Shown here one piece after another: positions 44,827 through 53,410 of a stretch of 64,000 nucleotides of DNA. The notes under the pieces are model-generated. The model saw nothing but the letters and a program-made list of their open reading frames with translations. It ran no database searches and was not told the origin of the DNA. Every line of letters starts with the position of its first letter. The stretch's first letter is position 1. The DNA lies in NCBI GenBank assembly GCA_964430105.1, contig CAYSEF010000005.1, forward strand, positions 1 through 64,000, read 5' to 3'. A program made the translations under genes and the position numbers. This DNA is from UMGS1696 sp964430105. Its GTDB lineage: Bacteria > Bacillota > Clostridia > Oscillospirales > CAG-272.

Positions 44827-46668
44827 TTATTTGTCGCTCTTATCTTCAAAGTCAGCGGAATAGTAAGTGTTACCATTCTGACCACCCATATCAGCACCGC
44901 CCATATCCGGACCAGCCTGACCGTTCTGCTGAGACTGAGCGTACATCTTTTCAGCGATCGGGTAGAATGCCTTTTCGAGAGCTTCTGTATCAGCCTTAAT
45001 CGCTTCGAGATCTTCACCCTTAACTGTTTCCTTCAGCTTTTCGATAGCAGCACGTACAGGTTCCTTTTCGCTGTCAGATACCTTATCGCCCATATCGGAG
45101 AGAGACTTTTCGCTCTGATAAATTGTCTGTTCAGCACGGTTCTTGATTTCGATAGCTTCCTTCTGCTTCTTATCAGCTTCAGCAAACTTTTCTGCATCAC
45201 GAACTGCCTTATCGATATCTTCCTGAGACATATTGGTAGAGGATGTGATAGTGATGTGCTGTTCCTTACCTGTGCCCTTATCAGTTGCATATACGTTTAC
45301 GATACCGTTAGCGTCGATATCGAAGGTAACTTCGATCTGAGGAATACCTCTCGGAGCGGGAGTAATACCATCGAGGATGAATCTACCAAGTGTAGTATTA
45401 CCTGCAGCCATATCACGTTCACCCTGGAGAACATGAATTTCAACGGAAGTCTGACCATCAGCAGCGGTGGAGTAAACCTGAGACTTCTTTACAGGAATTG
45501 TAGTGTTTCTATCGATAATTCTGTTGAACACACCACCAAGAGTTTCGATACCAAGGGACAGAGGAGTTACGTCAAGGAGGAGAAGGTCCTTAACATCGCC
45601 ACCAAGAACGCCCGCCTGAATAGCAGCACCGATAGCAACGCATTCGTCAGGGTTGATACCCTTGAAAGGATCCTTACCAATGAATGACTTTACAGCATCC
45701 TGAACAGCAGGAATTCTTGTGGAACCACCTACGAGAAGAACCTTATCGATCTGAGAGATAGAAAGACCTGCATCAGCGAGAGCCTTCTTTGTGGGGATCA
45801 TGCTACGTTCAACGAGGTCTGCAGTAAGTTCATTGAACTTTGCTCTTGTAAGAGTACCATCGAAGTGCTTAGGACCTGTAGCATCAGCTGTGATAAAGGG
45901 AAGGTTGATGTTGGAAGAAGTAACGCCGGAAAGCTCGATCTTTGCCTTTTCAGCAGCTTCCTTGAGTCTCTGGAGAGCCATCTTATCTTTTCTGAGGTCG
46001 ATACCGCTGTTTTCCTTCATAAATTCAGTAGCGATCCAATCGATGATTCTTTCGTCGAAGTCGTCACCACCGAGCTTTGTATCGCCGTTAGTAGCGAGAA
46101 CTTCAAACACGCCATCGGAAATTTCGAGAATGGAAACGTCGAATGTACCACCACCAAGGTCGAATACCATTACCTTCTGTTCGGTTGCATCCTTATCAAC
46201 GCCATAAGCAAGAGCTGCTGCTGTAGGTTCGTTGATGATACGGAGAACTTCAAGACCGGCAATCTTACCTGCATCCTTAGTAGCCTGACGCTGAGCATCG
46301 GTGAAGTAAGCAGGAACAGTGATAACAGCCTGATTTACTGTTGTGCCAAGGTAAGCTTCTGCATCAGACTTGAGCTTCTGGAGAACCATAGCGGAAATTT
46401 CCTGAGGAGCATACTTCTTGTCATCGATAGCTACCTTATAGTCAGAACCCATATGACGCTTGATTGAAGCAACTGTTCTATCGGGGTTAGTGATAGCCTG
46501 ACGCTTAGCAACCTGACCAACAAGTCTTTCACCTGTCTTAGAGAATGCTACAACAGAAGGAGTTGTTCTTGCGCCTTCCGGATTAGGGATAACTGTAGGT
46601 TCGCCACCTTCAAATACAGCAACGCAAGAGTTTGTAGTACCTAAATCTATACCAATGATCTTAGCCAT
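44827..46668 (-). CDS. dnaK: Chaperone protein DnaK (Hsp70)
   Basis: 613 residues. The ATPase domain starts AKIIGIDLGTTNSCVAV and has VFDLGGGTFDVSIL and VGGSTRIPAVQ; the substrate-binding domain follows (DVTPLSLGIETLGG), and the C-terminal lid ends in a Gly/Met/Gln-rich tail. It binds unfolded chains in ATP-driven cycles with DnaJ and GrpE. Normal length for Firmicutes. AGAGG precedes the ATG. Confidence 0.98.
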   Translation of the reverse strand: MAKIIGIDLGTTNSCVAVFEGGEPTVIPNPEGARTTPSVVAFSKTGERLVGQVAKRQAITNPDRTVASIKRHMGSDYKVAIDDKKYAPQEISAMVLQKLKSDAEAYLGTTVNQAVITVPAYFTDAQRQATKDAGKIAGLEVLRIINEPTAAALAYGVDKDATEQKVMVFDLGGGTFDVSILEISDGVFEVLATNGDTKLGGDDFDERIIDWIATEFMKENSGIDLRKDKMALQRLKEAAEKAKIELSGVTSSNINLPFITADATGPKHFDGTLTRAKFNELTADLVERSMIPTKKALADAGLSISQIDKVLLVGGSTRIPAVQDAVKSFIGKDPFKGINPDECVAIGAAIQAGVLGGDVKDLLLLDVTPLSLGIETLGGVFNRIIDRNTTIPVKKSQVYSTAADGQTSVEIHVLQGERDMAAGNTTLGRFILDGITPAPRGIPQIEVTFDIDANGIVNVYATDKGTGKEQHITITSSTNMSQEDIDKAVRDAEKFAEADKKQKEAIEIKNRAEQTIYQSEKSLSDMGDKVSDSEKEPVRAAIEKLKETVKGEDLEAIKADTEALEKAFYPIAEKMYAQSQQNGQAGPDMGGADMGGQNGNTYYSADFEDKSDK

Positions 46669-46703
46669 TTTTGTAATACCTCTATTTCTATTATTTATTG
46701 TTG

Positions 46704-46742
46704 TTTATTATTGTTAGTTTGTTATTTATTATTGTTAGTTTG
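46704..46742. repeat. 21-base tandem duplication at the end of grpE
   Basis: TTTATTATTGTTAGTTTG occurs at 46704-46721 and 46725-46742, offset by 21 bases. The second copy includes the grpE stop codon and last codon; the first lies in the grpE-dnaK gap. Confidence 0.9.
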
Positions 46743-47331
46743 CGGTTTTTACCATAGCGTAACGCAAAACCTTATCGCCATACATATATCCCTGCTGAAG
46801 GACTTCGACGATCTCACCTTCTTTATACGCTTCATCTTCAACATGGAGCACTGCATTATGGAGTTCCGGATCAAATACCTCACCGGCCACACCAAATGCT
46901 TTAATGTTCATTTTTTCAAGCGTTTCAGGGAGCTTTGAAAGTATCATCGTAAGACCTTCCGCAACTTTTTCCGCATCATCTGAGGAATATTTTGCGGCAT
47001 ACTGGAGATTATCGATGATTGGGAGAAGACCCGAGAGAGTATCAGAAACCGCATCGCTATAGATATTTTTGCGTTCGTTCTGAGTTCTCTTACGGAAGTT
47101 ATCGTATTCTGCCGCGATTCTCAGCACCTGCTCAGACGCTTCATTTGCACGTTTGGTTTCTTCGTCGAGCTTCTTTTTCAGTTCCTCGACTTCAGCCTTG
47201 AGCTTTTTATCAGCCTTCTTATCTTTTTTGGATTCTTTTGTTTCTTCAGCTACAGCAGCTTCTTTATTTTCTTTTGTTTCCGCAGCTGTTTCTGTTTCCG
47301 GTGTATCCGGCACTTTCTTTTCTTCTGTCAT
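46735..47331 (-). CDS. grpE: Nucleotide exchange factor GrpE
   Basis: 198 residues. The Lys/Glu-rich N-terminal 45 residues are disordered, followed by a long coiled coil (about 45-110, with RIAAEYDNFRKRTQNE) and a beta domain with AFGVAGEVFDPELHNAVLH and GEIVEVLQQGYMYGDKVLR. It releases ADP from DnaK. GAGGAAG precedes the ATG. Gap to dnaK is 66 bases and holds a 21-base duplication. Confidence 0.96.
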   Translation of the reverse strand: MTEEKKVPDTPETETAAETKENKEAAVAEETKESKKDKKADKKLKAEVEELKKKLDEETKRANEASEQVLRIAAEYDNFRKRTQNERKNIYSDAVSDTLSGLLPIIDNLQYAAKYSSDDAEKVAEGLTMILSKLPETLEKMNIKAFGVAGEVFDPELHNAVLHVEDEAYKEGEIVEVLQQGYMYGDKVLRYAMVKTAN

Positions 47332-47361
47332 TTGCTTCCTCTATTTTGGATATATTTTAAC

Positions 47362-48435
47362 TTATTCGTTTTCGTCCGACTGTTTTTTCGGCGAATCAAG
47401 AGCTTCTGCAACGCCACGCGAAAGTCTATCTATAGTTGCAATTACTCTGCCATAATCCATTCGTGTCGGACCGATTATTCCTATCGCACCTACCGTCTGT
47501 CCATGATCGACTATTGCTTTGAACACAAGTGTCGAGTTATCCATGACCTTGACAAGATTTTCTCTGCCTATGAATACCTGAACTCCGTCACCATGCTGTG
47601 CTTCATCAGAAAGAACTTCGAGCAAAGCCTCTTTCTTTTCAAACAGAGCAAGCATATCGCGAAGTCTGTCCATATCATAAAATTCAGGATACGACAGCAA
47701 TCGATTTATACCTTCAAAGCGAATCTCGCCACCGTCAAAAACTGAAATAGTCTCGCAAACAGCCTTGACTACAGGCGATACAAGGTAATCAAATTCGCCC
47801 ATCATGCGTTCCATTTCCATCATCATCGGCAAAGTGATTTCAGATGCTGTAATACCCGTAGCCTTCTCGTTCAGAACACTTGCAAGAAGCATTGCCGCTT
47901 CTGTTGGGATAGAACGATTTGAGCGAATATACTTTGTTTTCACTATACTGCCAATGACCATTATCAGCACCAGCGTTGTTTCGTCAAGTCGCATCAGCTC
48001 ATAACGAGTAACCGTGATCCTCTGCTGTCGTGGTTTAAGCGAAAGTGCAGTATAATTCGTAAGCTTTGATGCCAATGTAACCGCAGTCTGCATTATCGAG
48101 TCAAGCTCATTTTGCTTTTGATGAAGCGAATTTTGCAGTTCTGTTATCTCGCTTTGAGTGAAGTTATATTGGTCTATCAGCCAGTCAACGTAGAATCTGT
48201 AACCTGCCTCAGATGGAATTCTGCCTGCTGATGTATGTGGCTGTTCAAGATAGCCAAGCTCCTCAAGCTCTGCCATCTCATTTCGTATCGTAGCAGACGA
48301 ACACGATATCTGCTTATTCTGTGTCAGAAGTTTGCTTCCAACAGGTTCGCCGTGTCTGATATGCACATCCACGATTGATTTCAGAATCAGTTTTTTTCTA
48401 TCGCTGAGCTCGTCTTTTCCGTTACTCAACCTCAT
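47362..48435 (-). CDS. hrcA: Heat-inducible transcription repressor HrcA
   Basis: 357 residues from the ATG at 48435 (AGGAAGG upstream); a GTG lies one codon earlier. The N-terminal winged helix contains SDRKKLILKSIVDVHIRHGEPVGSKLL and SSATIRNEMAELEELGYLEQPHTSAGRIPSEAGYRFYVD. The C-terminal GAF-like part includes VGAIGIIGPTRMDYGRVI. HrcA represses its own operon by binding CIRCE (48491-48517) and depends on GroEL in the studied species. First gene of the operon. Confidence 0.97.
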   Translation of the reverse strand: MRLSNGKDELSDRKKLILKSIVDVHIRHGEPVGSKLLTQNKQISCSSATIRNEMAELEELGYLEQPHTSAGRIPSEAGYRFYVDWLIDQYNFTQSEITELQNSLHQKQNELDSIMQTAVTLASKLTNYTALSLKPRQQRITVTRYELMRLDETTLVLIMVIGSIVKTKYIRSNRSIPTEAAMLLASVLNEKATGITASEITLPMMMEMERMMGEFDYLVSPVVKAVCETISVFDGGEIRFEGINRLLSYPEFYDMDRLRDMLALFEKKEALLEVLSDEAQHGDGVQVFIGRENLVKVMDNSTLVFKAIVDHGQTVGAIGIIGPTRMDYGRVIATIDRLSRGVAEALDSPKKQSDENE

Positions 48436-48490
48436 CACCTTCCTGAAATCGGTCGAATCAGTAAATTATTCGAGCGTTTCGTTATTGGAT

Positions 48491-48517
48491 TTAGCACTTA
48501 AATATATCGAGTGCTAA
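48491..48517 (-). promoter_or_regulatory. CIRCE operator
   Basis: TTAGCACTT (48491-48499), 9 bases, GAGTGCTAA (48509-48517), one mismatch to TTAGCACTC-N9-GAGTGCTAA. On the minus strand it follows a candidate promoter and precedes hrcA, so HrcA should bind here. Confidence 0.92.
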
Positions 48518-48528
48518 ATTCTGATAAT

Positions 48529-48557
48529 ACTTTACCATTTTGCACTCATTCATTCAA
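48529..48557 (-). promoter_or_regulatory. Promoter for the hrcA operon
   Basis: On the minus strand TTGAAT (48557-48552), spacer of 17, TAAAGT (48534-48529), placed just before CIRCE. Confidence 0.6.
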
Positions 48558-48607
48558 GTACAATCTTAATATTATTTGTTAATTATTTGTGAATTCACCT
48601 GCAAATT

Positions 48608-48645
48608 CAAAAAAACGGTGGAATTCAGTTAGCATTCCACCGTTT
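48608..48645 (-). terminator. Intrinsic terminator after the surface protein gene
   Basis: AACGGTGGAAT (48614-48624) pairs with ATTCCACCGTT (48634-48644); the minus strand has a T-run right after the hairpin. Confidence 0.9.
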
Positions 48646-48677
48646 AGTTTAGTTAAATTGTATGCTTTCGGTACAAG

Positions 48678-49526
48678 TCAGATTCGCTTCTTAACGCTCA
48701 CAGAAGAACACAAACAAGCTCCGAATGCGCCTATTACAGCAAAACAAAGCCACATACAGGTTTTATCCGCCGTAGCAGGTGAATATTCCACGCTTTCAGA
48801 AACATTGTCTGGCACTCTAACAGGTGATTCGTCAGCTGCATAAGAATGTTCAGCGTAATATCCCGTTTTCTCAACATAATCTGTTCCGTGAACGACGTAA
48901 ATCTCGTCAACCGCTATGTTGGCATTGCGAACAACAAATCCCATACCGCCTTCATTCACCAGAAGAACATTGTTGCGCTTTATTTTATATTCTACATCAT
49001 TATATGTAAAAATAATTTCATTCAGCACCCATGAACGAATCGGAATCTTTACGTTTACATATTCTCCACCTGCGATAGCTTCCCTCAAAACAGCATCAGG
49101 CTCATCAAAGTTGTCAACAGTTCCGTTAGCACGGATAACAAGTGCGCTGATATTTGAAGGTTCATCGCCACGACAAGTAAGAATCGGTGCTAAATAACCG
49201 TTTTCAGTATGGATATCGGTAAATCTAAACGTAAATTCAATGGTATATGATCCTTCATCGTTTCTTTCGACTTCAGGAAATATAACATAAACCCTTCCCG
49301 TGTCATAAGTTTCTACTTTAAGCGACTCATTCGGGCATCCTATCATTGAATTGTATGAAGTAGCAGAACCGATACTCAAACCGCTTTCAAGTATATCTGA
49401 AACTGCGCTGAAATCCTGATGATACAGCACATCACCAACCACACGTTCAGCATCCATTGCCGAAACATAAGAAAAACAGGAGATAAGTATCACGAGTACC
49501 ATTATCAACGGGTAGAATCTCTTCAT
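48678..49526 (-). CDS. Secreted protein with C-terminal sorting-signal-like end
   Basis: 282 residues. An N-terminal signal peptide (about 1-23) is followed by a beta-rich domain of unknown family (about 28-235). The C terminus has SPATAD, then a hydrophobic helix (WLCFAVIGAFGACLC) and VKKRI, which is the order of a sortase wall-anchor signal with a non-LPXTG motif. GGAGG precedes the ATG. The C-terminal anchor reading is inference; the domain could instead be simply membrane-attached. I do not recognise the folded domain. Confidence 0.75.
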   Translation of the reverse strand: MKRFYPLIMVLVILISCFSYVSAMDAERVVGDVLYHQDFSAVSDILESGLSIGSATSYNSMIGCPNESLKVETYDTGRVYVIFPEVERNDEGSYTIEFTFRFTDIHTENGYLAPILTCRGDEPSNISALVIRANGTVDNFDEPDAVLREAIAGGEYVNVKIPIRSWVLNEIIFTYNDVEYKIKRNNVLLVNEGGMGFVVRNANIAVDEIYVVHGTDYVEKTGYYAEHSYAADESPVRVPDNVSESVEYSPATADKTCMWLCFAVIGAFGACLCSSVSVKKRI

Positions 49527-49557
49527 ACTGCCTCCTGCACATTTATTCTATGTATAT

Positions 49558-49586
49558 ATTATATAATTATATGCACATTTCGTCAA
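49558..49586 (-). promoter_or_regulatory. Promoter for the surface protein gene
   Basis: On the minus strand TTGACG (49586-49581), spacer of 17, TATAAT (49563-49558). Confidence 0.75.
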
Positions 49587-49684
49587 GAGTTTAATAATTA
49601 TTTTGAGGTTTTTCGACCAATTACACAATTTCCAGCTATTCATTTTGGTAATTTTGCTTTTTCCACATTTTAATTAACAATATT

Positions 49685-49730
49685 TCAAAAAAAGAGACGT
49701 TCTTCGAAATCTCGTCCGAAAAACGTCTCT
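49685..49730 (-). terminator. Intrinsic terminator after the GH9 gene
   Basis: On the minus strand AGAGACGT pairs with ACGTCTCT around a 22-base inner part, then TTTTTTT. Confidence 0.88.
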
Positions 49731-49744
49731 CAGTTATTCTATTA

Positions 49745-52700
49745 TCACTTGCTCATCTTTTCAAAAGCAGCAAGTCTTTCTTTGTAATATTCATTGCACG
49801 TTGCATCATACAAAAGTTCAGCAGCCTTTACAGCAACACCATAGATATCAACATCGTTTGGCTGATATTTCATACCATATTGTGCTCTGTCAAGACCTAT
49901 TCTTTCGTACGCGAAACGGAAATCTTCTTCTGCGCATTTACGAGCATATCTTGCGAATGTCAAATCATGCTCAGCGTAAAGCAACGACGCTCTTGCCTCG
50001 ACAGTCGCAGCCATAAAGTTTGCATAAGGATCGTTGTTTGCAGGAATCTTGATATCATCCCCGTCACCGATAATGCCCTTTGTCCAAACCGCAATAGGTG
50101 CTGAAACGCAACGATATCCATCCTCAAATCTTGTACGGAGCATCCATTCGATACCATGTCTTGCTTCGTCTATCAAAGCGTAATACAGCTCAGAGTTGCT
50201 TTCCTTTGCTTTTTCAGCAAAATCAAGAAGCTCAGTTACTGTTTCGACAGATTTACACAAATCATGCGAATAATCGTCAACATCATGCCAACCTCCACCA
50301 ATCGGTGCAAGTCTTCCGTCGGGATGAACAGCAAAGCAGTCCTCATGGCAAGGGATATGAACACCGGGAACATCATATCCACATCTTCTTAAACGCAATT
50401 CAACTATCTTTTCCCAAGCTGTATCCTGCCATGTTTTTTCACCACAGCAATCGCAAGCAGTTTCAGACTCGCCTTTTTCAAGTGCCAATTCTCTGAAATT
50501 AAGCACAGAGTAAGCAGACATATTCGCCTGTGCACCTGTAAGCGGATGCACAACATTGACTGAAATCACACAGTCACGAGGAATATCGTTAATATCCCAA
50601 ACAAGCTTTTTCCACTTGCCATTTGCTATCTTGAATCTCTTTGTATATGTGTCAGCCTTCTTTTCACCGTCTATTTCATCCACATTTGTAAGCGCAAGCT
50701 CGATATTAACGCCCTGATATCCCTCACAATCAGCGCAAGCCCACACTGTAAGCTTATTCCATTCAGTTAAATCTGCCTTATCCTGTGCGACACAAAGCTC
50801 TGCTGTACCGTGATCAAGTCTTGTCTGAATCGGAATTCTCGGGCCACGAGGAGCCTCAACCGATTTTACAATAGTATTAGGAGCTGTTACCTTAATAACG
50901 CTTCCATATTCTTTATCATTGACAGCTTCTGCATAGCCGGGGCCTCTAAAGGTGAAGCCATCATAGGAATCAAGAGCACAAATAACCTTCTTTTCGGCTG
51001 AATCCTTCGATACGCAGCAATTATCGTCGCATATTTCCGCTATCTTTGAGGCTTCAAGCCTCTTTTCACCATCACCGTAAAGGTCAGCGAGAACCCACAA
51101 AAGTCTTGATGTAGTGTGTACCCAAACTTCCTTATAAACCGCGTTATTCATTTGCGGGAAATTCGGACAGTCGTGGTCACCATCAGTCCAAATACCTACG
51201 GGAACACCACCAACAAGCTGATGCGAGAACATTACGAACAGATCGGGATAATTATAGCCTTCACCATACATTGTGCACTGCGAGAACGGGTTCATACCGA
51301 GTATCCACTCAACCTGTCTTTGAGCTATCTTATTAAGCTCCTCGTCCTCGAGAACTCTTGCAGCCTGAGTTACACATTTTGCTTTTGTAAGGCAGGTTCC
51401 GTTATATCCACGGAAATCAGATGCAACGGGGAAAATTCTGAGGTAATATTCATCAGAAAGGCGTATACCACTTCTTATCTGACCATCAAAATCTTCTCTG
51501 CCTCTTCCGCCGCCAAGACGATAAATTGCATTCGGAAGGAGTCCATACGGCTTTGTAAATTCAGCTATAGTCTTAATATATTCTCCGTAAAGTGCAAGAC
51601 CTTCCTTCCATTTGTGTGCATCGGGATGATTCGGTGCAGCTTCGTACATACGTGCAAGACCCATAACCGGAGCCTGTTCGTGTGCACGGTGATTATATGC
51701 CATTGGTTCAGCATTTTTACTGTTTGAATTATAGAAGAAGCCTCTTATCGGCACATCCCAGTTCGGCATTTCCTGCTGCTGGCATTCAAGCACGATATTT
51801 GCAAGGATAGCGCCTTTTTTCAGTATTTCTTCGTCACCACACACTTTATAGATAGTTCCGGCTGCAACTGCGCCCTGACCTATTGTTTGAGTATTGATAC
51901 CACGCTGGAACGCTCTGAGATATGCAAAATTGAAGTCTTCAATAGCACACTTCAAGCAATATTCAGCAAATGCCGGATCAGATTCACGGAACGCTTCATA
52001 CCCTGCCGCTTCAGCACCGGCACCACAGAAATTCTCAAATGGATCATATTCAGCCGGAAGAACAAGATCGTCCATATCGCCGAGAATATTGTTTGTCCAT
52101 GTACCTACACGAGTCCAGCGAGCACGATAACCGTCACCAAATCTTGTTTTAAGGCACCAATCAAGTCCCCAACGTGCTTCGTCAAGAAGTCTGTTATACA
52201 TTGCAGGATCGGAATTCTTTACACGCATTGCAAGATCAATCATGGCATGAGCGGATTCTGAGGTATTGCAAAGTCCCTGCGACATATCACCGGCATCGTG
52301 CCAACCGCCACCTGAGGAAACAAGTCTTCCGTCGGGATGCTGTGCGTATGTATCGAGGTGACATACACGGTGAACTCCTTCAACCTCACAGCCACAGCGT
52401 TCCTGATAGAAGAAATTCATCGCCTTCCAAATAGGTGATGCATATGCCTCGTTATCTATTTGGAATTTTCCAGTTTTTTGTTCGCCTAACTTAAGCACAT
52501 ATTCGCCAACTTTATCGAAGCCTGTGAAATCCATTGCGACATAAGTGCCGAAATTCGTTTCCATTTTTGTTACAGGAGCAGTATATTCCACTTCACCTGT
52601 TTTAGCATCAAGAAGCTCGAATGTATCAGCGGTTGTGTCCTGAGTATATGCAAACTTAGGCATACCGGGCTCATAACCGACATGGCAGAACGCTATTCTG

Positions 52701-53365
52701 TCGTTAAGCTCCCAGCCTTCATAGAAATCCTCATCGACCTTTTCAAGATGGATAGGGCCAAAGTGGAATTTCTTCCAAAGATCGCTTCCCTGCTGTCTTC
52801 CGTCTACTGTACAACGAAGCTGAATACCTATAATACGATCACGGTGAGTGTTTGGAATTTCCCATACGATATGGTTCCATTCACCGGAATTGAGCTGTAG
52901 GATCAGTGTATCAGCAAGCAAGCCTGAACGATGAAGATCTTCTTCTCTGTCATTTACAAGTGTAATAAGGAAATACACATTATCATAAGTAGGAAGATCA
53001 GGATATATTTCAAATGTAAGCCTGTTATATTCTCGCCAATCCTCACATGGGAACTGAACCAGAGTATGTGTATCACCGTACACCTTCATTCGTGACATTG
53101 CAAGTCTTTCAATAGTGAACTGTGCAGGCGGGGACATTAATACGGTAGGTTTTCCGTCATACAGCACGTCACTGCTCATTTCAAGTGTACCTATTCCGCT
53201 GAGTCTTAGATTATCAAGCGAATCCATAGCATGAAGCAGTCTGCTTTCCTTAGCAGGCTTTGAATAGATACGCGTTGCATGTGCCTTTGAAAGATCCGGC
53301 TTCATTGCACGGTATGCATTTTGGCTTTGTGCCAGAAGATCCTTTAACTCTTTTGTATATGCCAT
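49745..53365 (-). CDS. Leaderless GH9-family protein with partial internal duplication
   Basis: 1206 residues with no signal peptide. Order: a beta-sandwich, probably carbohydrate-binding (about 45-215), a CelD-type Ig-like domain (about 222-305), a GH9 catalytic barrel (about 308-790) with GGGWHDAGD (352-360; Asp357 and Asp360 fit the GH9 catalytic base pair) and EVWVHTTSRLLWVLA near the end, which carries a Glu fitting the catalytic acid. After that come a second beta-sandwich (about 800-965) and a second, partial GH9 copy (about 985-1206) with GGGWHDVDD (1023-1031). GH9 enzymes cleave beta-glucan-type bonds by inversion. The missing signal suggests cytosolic action on imported oligosaccharides. 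It follows the GH38-like gene by 45 bases. AAGGAG precedes the ATG. Confidence 0.85.
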   Translation of the reverse strand: MAYTKELKDLLAQSQNAYRAMKPDLSKAHATRIYSKPAKESRLLHAMDSLDNLRLSGIGTLEMSSDVLYDGKPTVLMSPPAQFTIERLAMSRMKVYGDTHTLVQFPCEDWREYNRLTFEIYPDLPTYDNVYFLITLVNDREEDLHRSGLLADTLILQLNSGEWNHIVWEIPNTHRDRIIGIQLRCTVDGRQQGSDLWKKFHFGPIHLEKVDEDFYEGWELNDRIAFCHVGYEPGMPKFAYTQDTTADTFELLDAKTGEVEYTAPVTKMETNFGTYVAMDFTGFDKVGEYVLKLGEQKTGKFQIDNEAYASPIWKAMNFFYQERCGCEVEGVHRVCHLDTYAQHPDGRLVSSGGGWHDAGDMSQGLCNTSESAHAMIDLAMRVKNSDPAMYNRLLDEARWGLDWCLKTRFGDGYRARWTRVGTWTNNILGDMDDLVLPAEYDPFENFCGAGAEAAGYEAFRESDPAFAEYCLKCAIEDFNFAYLRAFQRGINTQTIGQGAVAAGTIYKVCGDEEILKKGAILANIVLECQQQEMPNWDVPIRGFFYNSNSKNAEPMAYNHRAHEQAPVMGLARMYEAAPNHPDAHKWKEGLALYGEYIKTIAEFTKPYGLLPNAIYRLGGGRGREDFDGQIRSGIRLSDEYYLRIFPVASDFRGYNGTCLTKAKCVTQAARVLEDEELNKIAQRQVEWILGMNPFSQCTMYGEGYNYPDLFVMFSHQLVGGVPVGIWTDGDHDCPNFPQMNNAVYKEVWVHTTSRLLWVLADLYGDGEKRLEASKIAEICDDNCCVSKDSAEKKVICALDSYDGFTFRGPGYAEAVNDKEYGSVIKVTAPNTIVKSVEAPRGPRIPIQTRLDHGTAELCVAQDKADLTEWNKLTVWACADCEGYQGVNIELALTNVDEIDGEKKADTYTKRFKIANGKWKKLVWDINDIPRDCVISVNVVHPLTGAQANMSAYSVLNFRELALEKGESETACDCCGEKTWQDTAWEKIVELRLRRCGYDVPGVHIPCHEDCFAVHPDGRLAPIGGGWHDVDDYSHDLCKSVETVTELLDFAEKAKESNSELYYALIDEARHGIEWMLRTRFEDGYRCVSAPIAVWTKGIIGDGDDIKIPANNDPYANFMAATVEARASLLYAEHDLTFARYARKCAEEDFRFAYERIGLDRAQYGMKYQPNDVDIYGVAVKAAELLYDATCNEYYKERLAAFEKMSK

Positions 53366-53410
53366 TTATTCTATCTCCTTGAATTATATATCTGTTTGAA
53401 TCATTTTAAT

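Noticed and set aside
45256..46467. Long plus-strand open frames opposite dnaK
   Set aside because: Typical antisense shadows of a codon-biased highly expressed gene.
48500..48508. One-mismatch CIRCE as evidence of a second regulator
   Set aside because: A single mismatch is common in real CIRCE elements and hrcA is next to it.
50098..51727. Several plus-strand open frames opposite the GH9 gene
   Set aside because: All lie inside the GH9 coding region, no starts with binding sites.
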